A DNA stretch of 64,000 bases from Marinobacter bryozoorum (GCF_023156245.1 NZ_JAKZAH010000018.1:1-64000); one strand, 5' to 3'; counted from the stretch's first letter, positions 28,926 through 38,140 are shown. The notes: generated by a model not told the origin, from the sequence alone. Made by a program: numbers and translations.

Positions 28926-31900
28926 CAGTGAACCACCTCCAGCCGCTTGTTGGCCGGATCGAGCTCCACTACCGCAGCACCCGCCAGGCGGGCATACCGC
29001 GCCTCACCGACACCAATGGCGGCGGGCAGGCCAAACTCTGCAGCGCGGATCGCCATATGGGAATTGGCGCCACCATACAGGGTTACCAGGCCCGCAATGC
29101 CATGGCCGAAGAGCCAGTCGTATCCCGGGTCAGCCTGGGGAATCAGGACAATGCGACCGGCCAGCGACGGGCGATCTGCTTCGGCCGCCAGTCCGTCCGA
29201 TGACAGGTCCACGCATTCCGCCTGAACCCGGCTGGCACCAATATAATTGGCATGGCTATCCGCAAACAAAAAGCCCTGAAAGTCCTCCTGGCAGGTCAGC
29301 AATGGCGGCAACTCCACCAGGGCCGCCCCCCTAGCCGCCTCATATCCCTCTTCCGCCTGCTGTGCAAGCCAGCGCCCGACATCGTTCACTTCCGCGGTGC
29401 CCGCCCTCAGCGCTGAAAGGGCTTCGACAGGAATACGGGCCATTTGCTCGCGGTCAATACCATGGCCAGCGCCAAACTCCGCCAGGCAGTCCAGGGCCAG
29501 TGAAAGATGGCGGGTAAACTCGAACTTTGCCAGCTCACGACCTTCAATCGCGCCGCGCAGAAACCCCTCCACCAGCCCGGGTTCGGAGGGCAAGCCTGAC
29601 TGTGCCAGGGCCTCCAGAAACGTATTGCGCTCAGCCTGCCACAGATCCGGGGTCGCCTGGCTGGCCCGGCCCGATGCACCATGACCGCCACGTTCCACCA
29701 CCGGGCGCAAGTAGGTATCCGGCAACTCTCCGTAGCTGGCCGAGGTAATATCGTAGGTGCCCGGGCGCAGGTGCCCCCAGGTTTCCACCAGCTCCGCAAA
29801 GGATCGCTTGCCTTGCCGAACCAGCTCCGCATCCTCGGTAAACCGGTGAGAGACAGTGCGGATCGACTGCATGAAAGCCTCCATCGCCGCCCCCGACAGC
29901 ACCCCCTCGGACACCGCTGAGCGCAATAACGTCACCGCCACAAAGGCACTGCGGGCCAGGTGTGAGAAGGTACAGGTGCCATACCGCCGACACTCCTCCA
30001 GCAATGCCAACGCCTTGTCCAGGGGCGGCAAGGCGGTCCCACGCAGCCGCTCGAAGCGCTGCCTGAACCCATCCACTGCGGCCAGGTCAGCTTCCGTCCT
30101 GTGAAATGCGGCAGTGGTTATGGCCCGAAGCCCCTCAGACACTTCGTCAAGCTCTCCGGCACTGAACGTCCCATGGGTTTGCAGGCGCTCGCGCCAGTGC
30201 TGGAAGTCAAGGGAGTAACAGGTAGGGACGACCTCGAACTCAACCTTGTCATGCAAGTGGGGATGGGCCTGCAGCCAGTCCAGGTAGAAATCCACCAGCC
30301 GCCCCGCCAGGTCATCGCTCAGGGTGGCCGGAACAAAGGAGTTAAAGCTGGCACGAATATCAATATAGGGATGGCCTGCAAACTGGACCAGTAACGGTTG
30401 CGGGCGCACATCCCGGTAACCGTATTCAGCCCTTTGCCGGGCCCAGACATCGTCAAGGATCAGGTAACGGTAGAGGCTTGCGGCCAGGCGACCTGGCCGG
30501 GTGCCAATAATCTCGGCTGGATTCCAGTCCGGCATCACGCCAAACATCGTCCTGCGACCGACCAGGAAAGGACCGGGCGCCTGCAGCTCCGCAAAGCGTG
30601 CCTGTGCCCGCATCATGGCCTCTTCGGCCGCATCGGCGCTGTCCAGTTCATGCTGCACCGCAATGGGACGCACCTGGAGGATATGGATCAAACCGCCTTC
30701 GGAAATGGCAAATTCGATATCCAGCGAATCGAAATCCAACAGCGACTCCACCTCCCGCAACGCGGGTACCAGGCCTGCCAGGTTATCGGGAATATTGCAG
30801 TGCCCGTCCGGAGCACTGCGGTGCAGAAAAAGTGTCTTGTGCTCGCGGCTCGAGCCGCTGGTGATGGACTCGGTGCTGCGGGTGATATCGTCGTAGTTAA
30901 TCACATAATAGGGTGCGCCGGTCGCCAGTACGCGAGTGAATGCCACACCGCTGGCAACCACGCTCTCCAGCATCGGCTGCACCAGCACCTGGTTCTCCGG
31001 ATGTCCGTCCGGGTAGGACGCAATCACCTCATCAATCGCAGCACTTAGCGCCTGCGCCGACGCCCGCTCAATGTTCAGCAGGCTGGTATAGGCGCCGGCG
31101 TTGGACACACCAAACCCATCCTCCGACAGGGCGCTGCTGCGCACAACCAACCGGTCGGAATCAGCAAGGCGGCGGGAAATGTCTGAGAGAATGTCAGACG
31201 GATTTTCCTGCCAGGCTGACACCGTGAAGCTGACCTGGTCCTCAATACGACTGCAACTCACCATCCCCTGTAGCCGATGCAGGGTCTGGGCCTTGGTTCC
31301 CAGGATGAAACGGCTGAGATCACTGGGGTCATTGAGTTCCGCCCAGTCGCCAGCCACGTCCACGGCTTCCGTGGAAAAGCCCCTGACCCGCAAGTATTCC
31401 ACCAGCTGCGAAAGGCTGCCGCTGCGGAAGGCCCCGGGGAGCTGGTCCCGGTGCTGGTCAAGGTATGCCACAACCCGGGGCGACAGCTTCACCAACCCCA
31501 CAAATTCCGCATCCGCCAACTCCGGTAAAATATCACGCCCCAGCCGGGTCACCTGGGAACCGTGAAGATTGACCTTTTCACACCGGACAAGGTCGTCGCC
31601 TGTGCGGTCCACCCGCGACCGCCAGTGGGTGTCCACCAGCATAGCGATATCGGCGGTATTGTCAGCCAGCGCGCCCACAGACGACTGACGAAACAGAATG
31701 TCGGCAAAGGAAACATAGTGGGTGAAACGGTCATTCAGTGGCGCTTCCAGCAGTGATGCCGCAGCGCCGGTAGTTGCCCAGTTGGCGTTAACCACATAGT
31801 GGAGATCCGGGTAGCACTGGGCCACCTCATCCAGCTGGTAGCCACCGACAAAGTGAATCTCCGGGTCCGTACTGGCCATGGCATGCAGCAACCAGTCCAG

Positions 31901-32029
31901 AACCCGCCGGTGGCCAGTCGTGCCCCTCAGAACGCTGTGCTGCTCGCCACGAAACGGCTTGCCGGCACCGAGGATGATCAGGCGGTTATTTACAGCCTTG
32001 CCGGAGGTATTCACCACACACTCACCCAT
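28925..32029 (-). CDS. PEP-synthase-like L-glutamine kinase homologue (Cj1418-like) with N-terminal nucleotidyltransferase-like domain
   Basis: A 1034-aa multidomain protein. Residues about 1-255 form a GT-A/NTP-transferase-like domain (RLIILGAGKPFRGEQ, ending ELNDPSDLSRFILGTKA), with the usual basic signature altered. Residues about 265-480 are a PPDK/PEP-synthase ATP-grasp (VVRSSALSEDGFGVSNAG, DIEFAISEGGLIHILQVRP). A middle domain starts near GVMPDWNPAEIIGTRPG. The C-terminal swivel domain has YGGANSHMAIRAAEFGLPA with phosphohistidine His991. C. jejuni Cj1418, of this family, phosphorylates the amide nitrogen of L-glutamine. The adjacent Cj1417- and Cj1416-like genes point to that activity. 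The ATG at 32029 overlaps the HAD gene by 8 bp. Confidence 0.82.
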   Translation of the reverse strand: MGECVVNTSGKAVNNRLIILGAGKPFRGEQHSVLRGTTGHRRVLDWLLHAMASTDPEIHFVGGYQLDEVAQCYPDLHYVVNANWATTGAAASLLEAPLNDRFTHYVSFADILFRQSSVGALADNTADIAMLVDTHWRSRVDRTGDDLVRCEKVNLHGSQVTRLGRDILPELADAEFVGLVKLSPRVVAYLDQHRDQLPGAFRSGSLSQLVEYLRVRGFSTEAVDVAGDWAELNDPSDLSRFILGTKAQTLHRLQGMVSCSRIEDQVSFTVSAWQENPSDILSDISRRLADSDRLVVRSSALSEDGFGVSNAGAYTSLLNIERASAQALSAAIDEVIASYPDGHPENQVLVQPMLESVVASGVAFTRVLATGAPYYVINYDDITRSTESITSGSSREHKTLFLHRSAPDGHCNIPDNLAGLVPALREVESLLDFDSLDIEFAISEGGLIHILQVRPIAVQHELDSADAAEEAMMRAQARFAELQAPGPFLVGRRTMFGVMPDWNPAEIIGTRPGRLAASLYRYLILDDVWARQRAEYGYRDVRPQPLLVQFAGHPYIDIRASFNSFVPATLSDDLAGRLVDFYLDWLQAHPHLHDKVEFEVVPTCYSLDFQHWRERLQTHGTFSAGELDEVSEGLRAITTAAFHRTEADLAAVDGFRQRFERLRGTALPPLDKALALLEECRRYGTCTFSHLARSAFVAVTLLRSAVSEGVLSGAAMEAFMQSIRTVSHRFTEDAELVRQGKRSFAELVETWGHLRPGTYDITSASYGELPDTYLRPVVERGGHGASGRASQATPDLWQAERNTFLEALAQSGLPSEPGLVEGFLRGAIEGRELAKFEFTRHLSLALDCLAEFGAGHGIDREQMARIPVEALSALRAGTAEVNDVGRWLAQQAEEGYEAARGAALVELPPLLTCQEDFQGFLFADSHANYIGASRVQAECVDLSSDGLAAEADRPSLAGRIVLIPQADPGYDWLFGHGIAGLVTLYGGANSHMAIRAAEFGLPAAIGVGEARYARLAGAAVVELDPANKRLEVVH

Positions 32030-32687
32030 GTTTCTGCTCAAGGAGGGACACGATGGAGTCAATTCCCTCAAGTTTTAACAATGCGCCGGCAAAGTCATGG
32101 TCGGACTCACTCCAGCGCCTAAGGAATACAAAGTCCAGCCCCGCCCGGGTTGCCGCTTCGATGTCATAGCGGCTGTCGCCTACGAACAGCGCAGGCTTGC
32201 GGAGAACACCAGACTGGATGGTTCGTGACAGGATCTCGTCCTTGGTGTCCGGGCTGCCATAGATACCCCCGTCAAAGTACTTCGCCAGGCCACGCTCTGC
32301 GAACACCGCCCGCAACTCCGCCTGGTCACCACCGGAAACCACCAGCCAGGAGGCATCCGGGGTCAGCGTCCGCAACCGCTCCAGCCCCTGCGCCACATCG
32401 CAGGACAACAATCCCTCCCAGACAGAGCCGGCGTAGCACTGAAGCAAGGTGTCGAGCTCTTCCTCATCCACTTGCTCTCGGCCGACAATATCAGAGAGGA
32501 AGGTCCGGAACTTGATGTAGCGGGAGATTCCGCCATTAATGACATGGTAGTCGACCAGTGCCCTGGCCTTGTCCGTACCGTAGGGCTCGGCGGCGCGATA
32601 GAAAGCATCGGTTTTGACCCGGTTCGAATGCAGCAGCACGCCGTCACAGTCAAAGACCCAGGTTGAATACGCTTTCAATGACGACAT
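32022..32687 (-). CDS. HAD-superfamily phosphatase
   Basis: A 221-aa haloacid-dehalogenase-type hydrolase with a helical cap, like phosphoglycolate phosphatases. Motif I is FDCDGVLLHSN, motif II VVSGGDQAEL, motif III the Lys in SPDTKDEIL, and motif IV FVGDSRYDIEAA. The substrate is unknown. Stop and start codons interlock with the kinase gene, so the two are co-translated and probably act on the same pathway. The ATG at 32687 is chosen because the nucleophile motif follows within 12 residues; an earlier in-frame ATG at 32786 overlaps the previous gene. Confidence 0.88.
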   Translation of the reverse strand: MSSLKAYSTWVFDCDGVLLHSNRVKTDAFYRAAEPYGTDKARALVDYHVINGGISRYIKFRTFLSDIVGREQVDEEELDTLLQCYAGSVWEGLLSCDVAQGLERLRTLTPDASWLVVSGGDQAELRAVFAERGLAKYFDGGIYGSPDTKDEILSRTIQSGVLRKPALFVGDSRYDIEAATRAGLDFVFLRRWSESDHDFAGALLKLEGIDSIVSLLEQKHG

Positions 32688-32727
32688 AACTTCTCCGATA
32701 GCTGATGAGGGCGCAGGTCCTGGCAGC

Positions 32728-33366
32728 TCAGGGCGTCCGGCGCAATCCTGGCAGGTATTGCAGGGCTGACTCATGGACGCAGCCAAGCTGCGCCGGGAAA
32801 GGCTGGTCCATCAACATGGCAATCGCAAAACGGTGACAGCCCGCTCCGGAAAATATCGGCTCGCCTTCCGGCCCCAGGTGCATGAGTATGCCACCCACCT
32901 CACGATAGTTGCCCGGATCAAGCTCCTGCCGTGACGGGAAACGCCCACGCTGCAAGACATCGTCCCGGATACGGTCCAGGTTATCAAAACGGGCCTGGAC
33001 ATCTTCAGGCGTCCGGCAATGGTCGGTAACACCCGTGGGTGAAACGGCAATACGGCTGAGCATGAACCCGATGGCACCGGCCTCGTTCCAATCCTGGCCA
33101 TCACGCCAGTGATTCCAGCAATAGGTCAGTTTCGGATGGTTCTCAAAAGGCTGCTCCAGCTCGGAAGGCCATTTCTGGACAACCTTGCCCGACATCTGCC
33201 GTACCCGGGACCCAAGGTGCTTTGCCAGGTCTGCGGCCTCGATATAACGGTGGCATGCTGACGGCTGGATCCATACTCGCTCTGCATAGCGGGGCGCTTG
33301 CGCACCATAGCGGAGCCGGTTAAAGCCATCAATCCAGAATGCACGGAGCTGGTATTTCAGAGACAA
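32728..33366 (-). CDS. Uncharacterised protein with ParB/sulfiredoxin-like motif
   Basis: A 212-aa soluble protein of no family I can name with certainty. Near the C-terminus, GEPIFSGAGCHRFAIAMLM (about 168-186) resembles the G-x-HR-x-x-A core of ParB/sulfiredoxin folds, which bind nucleotides and in some members act as kinases. The N-terminal half is basic with several Trp and His. It lies in the operon between a GT4 gene and the HAD gene, with gaps of 28 and 40 bp. It could be the missing nucleotide kinase of the cassette or a regulator; neither is shown. Confidence 0.6.
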   Translation of the reverse strand: MSLKYQLRAFWIDGFNRLRYGAQAPRYAERVWIQPSACHRYIEAADLAKHLGSRVRQMSGKVVQKWPSELEQPFENHPKLTYCWNHWRDGQDWNEAGAIGFMLSRIAVSPTGVTDHCRTPEDVQARFDNLDRIRDDVLQRGRFPSRQELDPGNYREVGGILMHLGPEGEPIFSGAGCHRFAIAMLMDQPFPAQLGCVHESALQYLPGLRRTP

Positions 33367-33394
33367 ATGACGCCCTTATAACATGGGTTCGATT

Positions 33395-34471
33395 TCAGCC
33401 ACGGCCGAAAAACAGCCGGGTGGTTTCCCGGATCATCCGATCCATCCCGAATTCTGATTCGATCCAGGACCGCAGCTCGCTTTCATCAAACCGCTGTTCG
33501 CCCCGGATCAGTGAATCAATCGCAGCGGCCATGGCTTCGATATCATCGATATCGACCAGCACGCCATAACGGCCATGCCCCAGCAGTTCCTCGCTACCGG
33601 GCACCCGCGTTGAAACCACCGGAACGCCGTGACTCAGGGCTTCATTCAGCACATTCGCCATGCCCTCGTTGCGGGAGCACAGCAGGAACAGGTCGAGCCC
33701 CTTGAAGAAACGGTGCATGTCCTTTCGGTAACCGAGGAAGTGGATACGACGGGATTCCGGGCGCTGCTCGATCGCCGAGCGAATCTCCTGCTCGAACTCG
33801 CCTTCACCGGCATGGACGACGTGAACATATTCCGGCAACCTGGCCAGTATGTCTGGCAGCTGATCGAAGCCTTTCATGGGACTGAATCGCCCGGCACAAC
33901 CCACGATGACTGACTCCTGAGGAAGATCGAACATGGTGCGAAAATCCAGCGCGTCCGCTTCCTCGGATGGCCTGGCAAAACCGTTGTAGACCCGCACCAC
34001 GTTATTACGGTCAAAGAACTTCGGGTACTTCAGCATGTCATCCCGGAGCGAGTCGCTGTTGACCATCAGAATCGCCCTGAATACCCGGAAAATAAGGAAG
34101 AACTTCACCGGGCTTTTCACACGACGGGCAATCCCGAGATAGAGCACAATGCGATCAACCCCTGCCAGCCTTGCCGATAGCGATACCAGCCACCAGTCTT
34201 TCTTCAGTGCCGCAAAGACCACATCCGGCCGCAATCGTCGCAGAATCCTCACGTAATTGGCGACAACGAAAACGTTGAAGTCGCCCCCGCGGGACTTCAC
34301 CTCGATCACCGAGACATTCTCAAGGCCATCAAACCGGTCTGCGAAGTAGCCCTTGAGCAACACCACATAGACCTGCACACCACTTTCCCCGAGAAAGCGG
34401 GCACGCAGCAAGACGTTTTTCTCAATGCCGCCCCAGACTTTGGAGGGGCAGAAAAGTACGGCAGTGTTCAT
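33395..34471 (-). CDS. Family 4 glycosyltransferase
   Basis: A 358-aa GT-B glycosyltransferase. The N-terminal NTAVLFCPSKVWGGIEKNV resembles WaaG-like core transferases. The donor-site region shows GCAGRFSPMKGFDQLP, HAGEGEFEQEI, HFLGYRKD and the E-x7-E motif in SRNEGMANVLNEALSHGVP. The ATG at 34471 overlaps the upstream kinase stop by 4 bp (ATGA). A longer frame to 34522 is unlikely. Donor and acceptor are unknown; an LPS-core role fits the context. Confidence 0.88.
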   Translation of the reverse strand: MNTAVLFCPSKVWGGIEKNVLLRARFLGESGVQVYVVLLKGYFADRFDGLENVSVIEVKSRGGDFNVFVVANYVRILRRLRPDVVFAALKKDWWLVSLSARLAGVDRIVLYLGIARRVKSPVKFFLIFRVFRAILMVNSDSLRDDMLKYPKFFDRNNVVRVYNGFARPSEEADALDFRTMFDLPQESVIVGCAGRFSPMKGFDQLPDILARLPEYVHVVHAGEGEFEQEIRSAIEQRPESRRIHFLGYRKDMHRFFKGLDLFLLCSRNEGMANVLNEALSHGVPVVSTRVPGSEELLGHGRYGVLVDIDDIEAMAAAIDSLIRGEQRFDESELRSWIESEFGMDRMIRETTRLFFGRG

Positions 34472-35211
34472 GACCTGTGACCTGCTCTGGCTTTGCGGCG
34501 GTCCCGAAAGTACCGTTTCCATCGACGACGTGCAAAGCTGAGATTCTCGAGGGCGTGGGCAAGGCGAAACCAGATCGATGAAGCCTCAGCCTGTGTCAGC
34601 TCTGACCTGGCCTCCGGGCAGCTTCTCAGAAACCGGTCCAGCTCCCGGGCTTTCTGCAGCGCCGGCAGTAAACGAGGGCGCTTGAGGCGAAAATCGATGA
34701 ACACCACCTCACCATCCCCACGAATCAGGAAGTTTGCCAACTGGGCATCGTTTCGAAGGTACCCCTTGCCGTGCAGTGTCCTGAGGGCATCGAGGATCGC
34801 CGGGGCATCCTCGATATCAGGCCGACGACCTTCCACAAAGTCATAGCAGACAAAGGAGTCTGTCACCATGCCATGGCTGCGGAACTCCGCCGCCAATACC
34901 GGTTCAGGCGCACTGAGCCCCAACTCCGACATCATCTCCAGATGACGAAAGCTGCGCAAGGCATCGCTACCGCGAAACATGGTAAGAATCCGCTCCCAGC
35001 GTCGCCCGTTGCGGGCGCGGGGGATTTTCAGCAGCAGCGACCTGTCGTTCACCCGGACATTGGCACTGAGCGTACGCCAGTTATCCCGGAACACATGCTG
35101 CCGGACGAGGTTGTCATCGAGAATGTCAGCACACAGGTGGTGGCTTTGCTGCTCGCCAAGGGCCGAGAGGACCTGCCAGCCATTCTGGAAGGAATACCTG
35201 GCGCCCATCAC
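34468..35211 (-). CDS. LPS core kinase-like protein (WaaP/RfaY/InaA type)
   Basis: A 247-aa protein-kinase-like-fold protein. A Lys-containing strand (RSLLLKIPRARNGRRW) lies before the catalytic loop GYLRNDAQLANFLI, where Asp and Asn are kept but the usual His of HxD is Arg-Asn. The metal Asp is in VVFIDFRLKR. This layout matches heptose kinases such as RfaY/WaaY, which phosphorylate inner-core sugars from ATP. Translation may start at GTG 35211 or ATG 35208; both overlap the GT29-like stop, so it is coupled. Confidence 0.82.
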   Translation of the reverse strand: MMGARYSFQNGWQVLSALGEQQSHHLCADILDDNLVRQHVFRDNWRTLSANVRVNDRSLLLKIPRARNGRRWERILTMFRGSDALRSFRHLEMMSELGLSAPEPVLAAEFRSHGMVTDSFVCYDFVEGRRPDIEDAPAILDALRTLHGKGYLRNDAQLANFLIRGDGEVVFIDFRLKRPRLLPALQKARELDRFLRSCPEARSELTQAEASSIWFRLAHALENLSFARRRWKRYFRDRRKARAGHRS

Positions 35212-36476
35212 AACAGCGCCCGTTCCGTTGCACCATAGGCTTTTTGCAGCTCGCTCAGGTAGCCCTCGAGCCCCATCGCCATAACCTCTTCAAAACGATT
35301 ATCGCCATCAATTCTGCCCAGGGACCACAACCGGTGCATAACCCGGTACTGCAATATCGGGTCATGGGTTTTGATAAAGGAGCGGGTGTAATCGGTTTCC
35401 TCATCCCCTGCCTCCCGATAGCCGGCAAAACGGCCTGATGACAGCATAAGGTCGGTATTGAAAACGCGGATACCGGCAGGCGAGAAGCGCAGAAGGTCGA
35501 TAATCGCATTGGGACCGGCATTGAAGTGGGTATCCGGCAAGAGCCACTGCAGGGATCGTAATTGCCTGAGATTGGCCGGGGCCGGCTTGAAACAGGATGA
35601 ACCCTTCCGGTTATGACAGACTCCCCAGCGGAGTACCGCAAACACATCGCCAAACTCAGTCTGTGACAGTGACCGGGCCTGGGTATTGTTGTAGTAGCTG
35701 ATATCGACCCGTCTTCCCTGCATTGCGGGTTCACAACCATGGCTACCACCGCGGTAGCCCAGCTTGACCACCAGGTCGTGGCCATCGATTTCAGCCCCCT
35801 GTTCCACCTCCGAGGCCACCGGCCCGACCAGTGCCACGCGACGGCTCTCAACCAGTTTGCCAAATGCCATGTCCTCCGGAGAGGCCTTACGCAGCGGACA
35901 CCCGTCCACCGGTTCCCGATCACCTGACATCAACGCCAGGAACCAGCCTGCCTGCAAAAGGCGCGACTGATCGCAGCCGGCCTCTGACATCTGGTCCAGC
36001 CAGTGAACGGCACGGTTGACCTGACCCCGCTCCAGGTCCGCATAACAGGCCAGCGTAAGGATCGCGAGGTCAGCACCTGGCGTTTCGCCATCAGCAATCA
36101 TTCTGTCCAGGGCTTTTTCCCGCAGGCTGCTGGCAACCGAGAACAGGCCGATCCCCATGGCTAACCGAAACAGATCCAGCCAGGCGGATGCCGGAAGCAA
36201 GTCCGGAGACAGCCCGGCCCCATTGGCCTGCAGAGCCTCAACTGCCCTGTCATCCAGGACCGGGCTTCTCGCCGCGCTTACCGCGACCAGCTCGCCCCAG
36301 AAATCACAGACCGGCCCTGACAACGGAATACCGGTTCGCCGGGCAGCCCACCCGAGCCTGTTGTGGACAGCATCCGGCCTACCGGCCTCGCTGGCTGCCA
36401 CGAAGGCATCCCTGAGGACCAGGTAGCGCCACCAGCGGTCCTTGCGTTTTCGTCGATAGAAAAATTGACCAAACAT
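35208..36476 (-). CDS. GT29-like (sialyltransferase-type) glycosyltransferase
   Basis: A 422-aa protein. The N-terminal about 190 residues are helical and Ala/Leu-rich, perhaps TPR-like. From about residue 212 it resembles eukaryotic-type sialyltransferases (GT29): RRVALVGPVASE, then AEIDGHDLVVKLGY (motif L-like V-G-x plus ID-x-HD-x-VV), AGPNAIIDLL (motif S-like), and FIKTHDPILQYRVMHRL (motif H-like). GT29 enzymes use CMP-sialic acid. A CMP-transferase gene two genes upstream (38140-38826) could supply such a donor. There is a 50-bp gap from the aldolase gene. Fold assignment is from motifs only. Confidence 0.7.
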   Translation of the reverse strand: MFGQFFYRRKRKDRWWRYLVLRDAFVAASEAGRPDAVHNRLGWAARRTGIPLSGPVCDFWGELVAVSAARSPVLDDRAVEALQANGAGLSPDLLPASAWLDLFRLAMGIGLFSVASSLREKALDRMIADGETPGADLAILTLACYADLERGQVNRAVHWLDQMSEAGCDQSRLLQAGWFLALMSGDREPVDGCPLRKASPEDMAFGKLVESRRVALVGPVASEVEQGAEIDGHDLVVKLGYRGGSHGCEPAMQGRRVDISYYNNTQARSLSQTEFGDVFAVLRWGVCHNRKGSSCFKPAPANLRQLRSLQWLLPDTHFNAGPNAIIDLLRFSPAGIRVFNTDLMLSSGRFAGYREAGDEETDYTRSFIKTHDPILQYRVMHRLWSLGRIDGDNRFEEVMAMGLEGYLSELQKAYGATERALL

Positions 36477-36526
36477 AGTTGCCAGACGTCTGCCAGAGGT
36501 GCGTCGCAGTATAAGCGATTCGCCGA

Positions 36527-38140
36527 TTACATGGCGTATATGGACCGCTCAGGAATTTCATGCCGGGTCGGCGTGACCGCCAGCAATTCCCGGGCGCCAG
36601 GGGTCTGCTGATACAGGGTCAGCAACTCCCGCATTTCCCTGGTGCGCGGATCATCAGCGCTGTAACCATCGAAACCAGCCATGAGGACGCGGCAAGCATT
36701 ACCACCGGATGCGATAGCCAGGGCATAGGCCACCACCAGTGAGGTGGGCAGGGTACAGCTGGTTGCGCCAAACTCATATCGACCGGTCTCAACCCGCAGG
36801 CCATAATCCAGGACCTCCTTATCCGCAAGCGAAGCCCTGAGCTCATCGCTGAGCGTCGACCACGGCGTGATCAGTGGTTGAGGCAAGCGTGAATGAACCT
36901 GCTGGTCCGCCAGCAGCCGCACCGGGTGGCAGGCGACCCGAAGGTCGATCAGGCCCGCGTCCACTTCCGCCTGGGTGTTCAGTGCGATAACCACAGGGTT
37001 ATGCCGGCGGATATAACTTTCGATGGCCCACCGGTGACGGCTAACGCCAGGCCCGGTGCCCAGTAACAGCACCTCCCGGCCATCCAGCCGCGACCGGGGC
37101 TGCCAGCGCCCCTCTCCGGTCTGCCGATAGAAATGCCGGGCACTGTCGAGGGCGTCAAAGCTGAATTTTTTCCCACCCTTGACCCGGAGGTGCTCGATAA
37201 CAGCCAGCACATCTTCTTCGCTGTACCGCGAGTCAGACAGCATCTCCTGAATATAGGTAGGGTGAATACGGTAACGTCCGGCGAGGTAATAGAACGGGTT
37301 GGTACCCCACCCGAATCGTTCCTGCATGGGCCGGAAATCCGACCGGATAACCTGCATAAGTGGAACCAGAGAAATGCCTTCGCCCCTGGCAGCAGCGATC
37401 TCAATCGCCAGTTCCTCGGTACGGGCATTCCCCGGCCCACGCCCCATACCGGTCACCGTAGAGTCCACCCAGGTGACACCGGCATCCATGGCGGCCAGGG
37501 TATTCTGAAGTGCCATGCGCAGGTTATCGTGGGTATGGATGCCCAGCTCACCCTGCCAATGGCGGCGCAGCCAGCCCACGATACGGCAGGAGTGCTCCGG
37601 CCCCATGCTGCCAAGGCTGTCCGCAAAGTACAGCACGTCCAGCGGATAACGGGACGCCATTTGCGCCAACGCCTCGATCTCAGCTTCACCCTGGTCAGCC
37701 ACCTGCATGAGGTTGAACCCGACACGGTAGCCCCGGTCCTTGAGCCAGGTGCTCGCTTCAAGGGCTTCACCAAATTCATGCACATGGCAGGCGATACGCA
37801 CCAGGTCCACGGGCGATTCACTACAGGGGCGCGGAAAAAGCAAGGCCAACGGTTCTGCCACTGTGTCGCCACCAACGAGCTCTGCAGCATTGACCATGAC
37901 GCCAATGTCGAGACCCGGTGGCGGGCCAAGCGAGGCAAGGTACTCATCCGTGCTATAGGCACAGGCGCCCTTGAAGCCATCGTCGCGCAAGGAACGCAGC
38001 CCCATTTCCACCACATTCACACCAGCCGCAGTCATGGCCCGCAGGTAGCGCCGGACCAGGTCCGCGTCAAAGTCCCAGTTATTGTAGTAACCACCATCCC
38101 GGAGCGTGCAATCCAGGAAGGTCAGCGAGGTACGGCCCAT
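36527..38140 (-). CDS. DRE-TIM aldolase fused to a Rossmann-like C-terminal domain
   Basis: A 537-aa fusion. Residues 1 to about 290 are an HMGL/4-hydroxy-2-oxovalerate-aldolase-type TIM barrel: LDCTLRDGGYYNNW (D-x-TLRDG) and the metal-binding HTHDN after GELG. Such enzymes join pyruvate or acetyl-CoA enolates to carbonyls. Residues about 345-537 form a separate domain (VLLLGTGPGVSRHRWAIESY, then VLMAGFDGYSADDPRTREM). It resembles DUF115/GT42-like nucleotide-binding folds. The product is unknown. I infer a keto-deoxy sugar acid because a CMP-sialate-synthetase homologue immediately precedes it (stop and start overlap by 1 nt). Confidence 0.75.
   Translation of the reverse strand: MGRTSLTFLDCTLRDGGYYNNWDFDADLVRRYLRAMTAAGVNVVEMGLRSLRDDGFKGACAYSTDEYLASLGPPPGLDIGVMVNAAELVGGDTVAEPLALLFPRPCSESPVDLVRIACHVHEFGEALEASTWLKDRGYRVGFNLMQVADQGEAEIEALAQMASRYPLDVLYFADSLGSMGPEHSCRIVGWLRRHWQGELGIHTHDNLRMALQNTLAAMDAGVTWVDSTVTGMGRGPGNARTEELAIEIAAARGEGISLVPLMQVIRSDFRPMQERFGWGTNPFYYLAGRYRIHPTYIQEMLSDSRYSEEDVLAVIEHLRVKGGKKFSFDALDSARHFYRQTGEGRWQPRSRLDGREVLLLGTGPGVSRHRWAIESYIRRHNPVVIALNTQAEVDAGLIDLRVACHPVRLLADQQVHSRLPQPLITPWSTLSDELRASLADKEVLDYGLRVETGRYEFGATSCTLPTSLVVAYALAIASGGNACRVLMAGFDGYSADDPRTREMRELLTLYQQTPGARELLAVTPTRHEIPERSIYAM

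Noticed and set aside
28925..32029. Considered as a phage-defence or antibiotic (rifampin) phosphotransferase
   Set aside because: Tight operon coupling with glycan genes and the Cj1416/1417-type neighbours fit a surface-glycan role better; not excluded by sequence alone.
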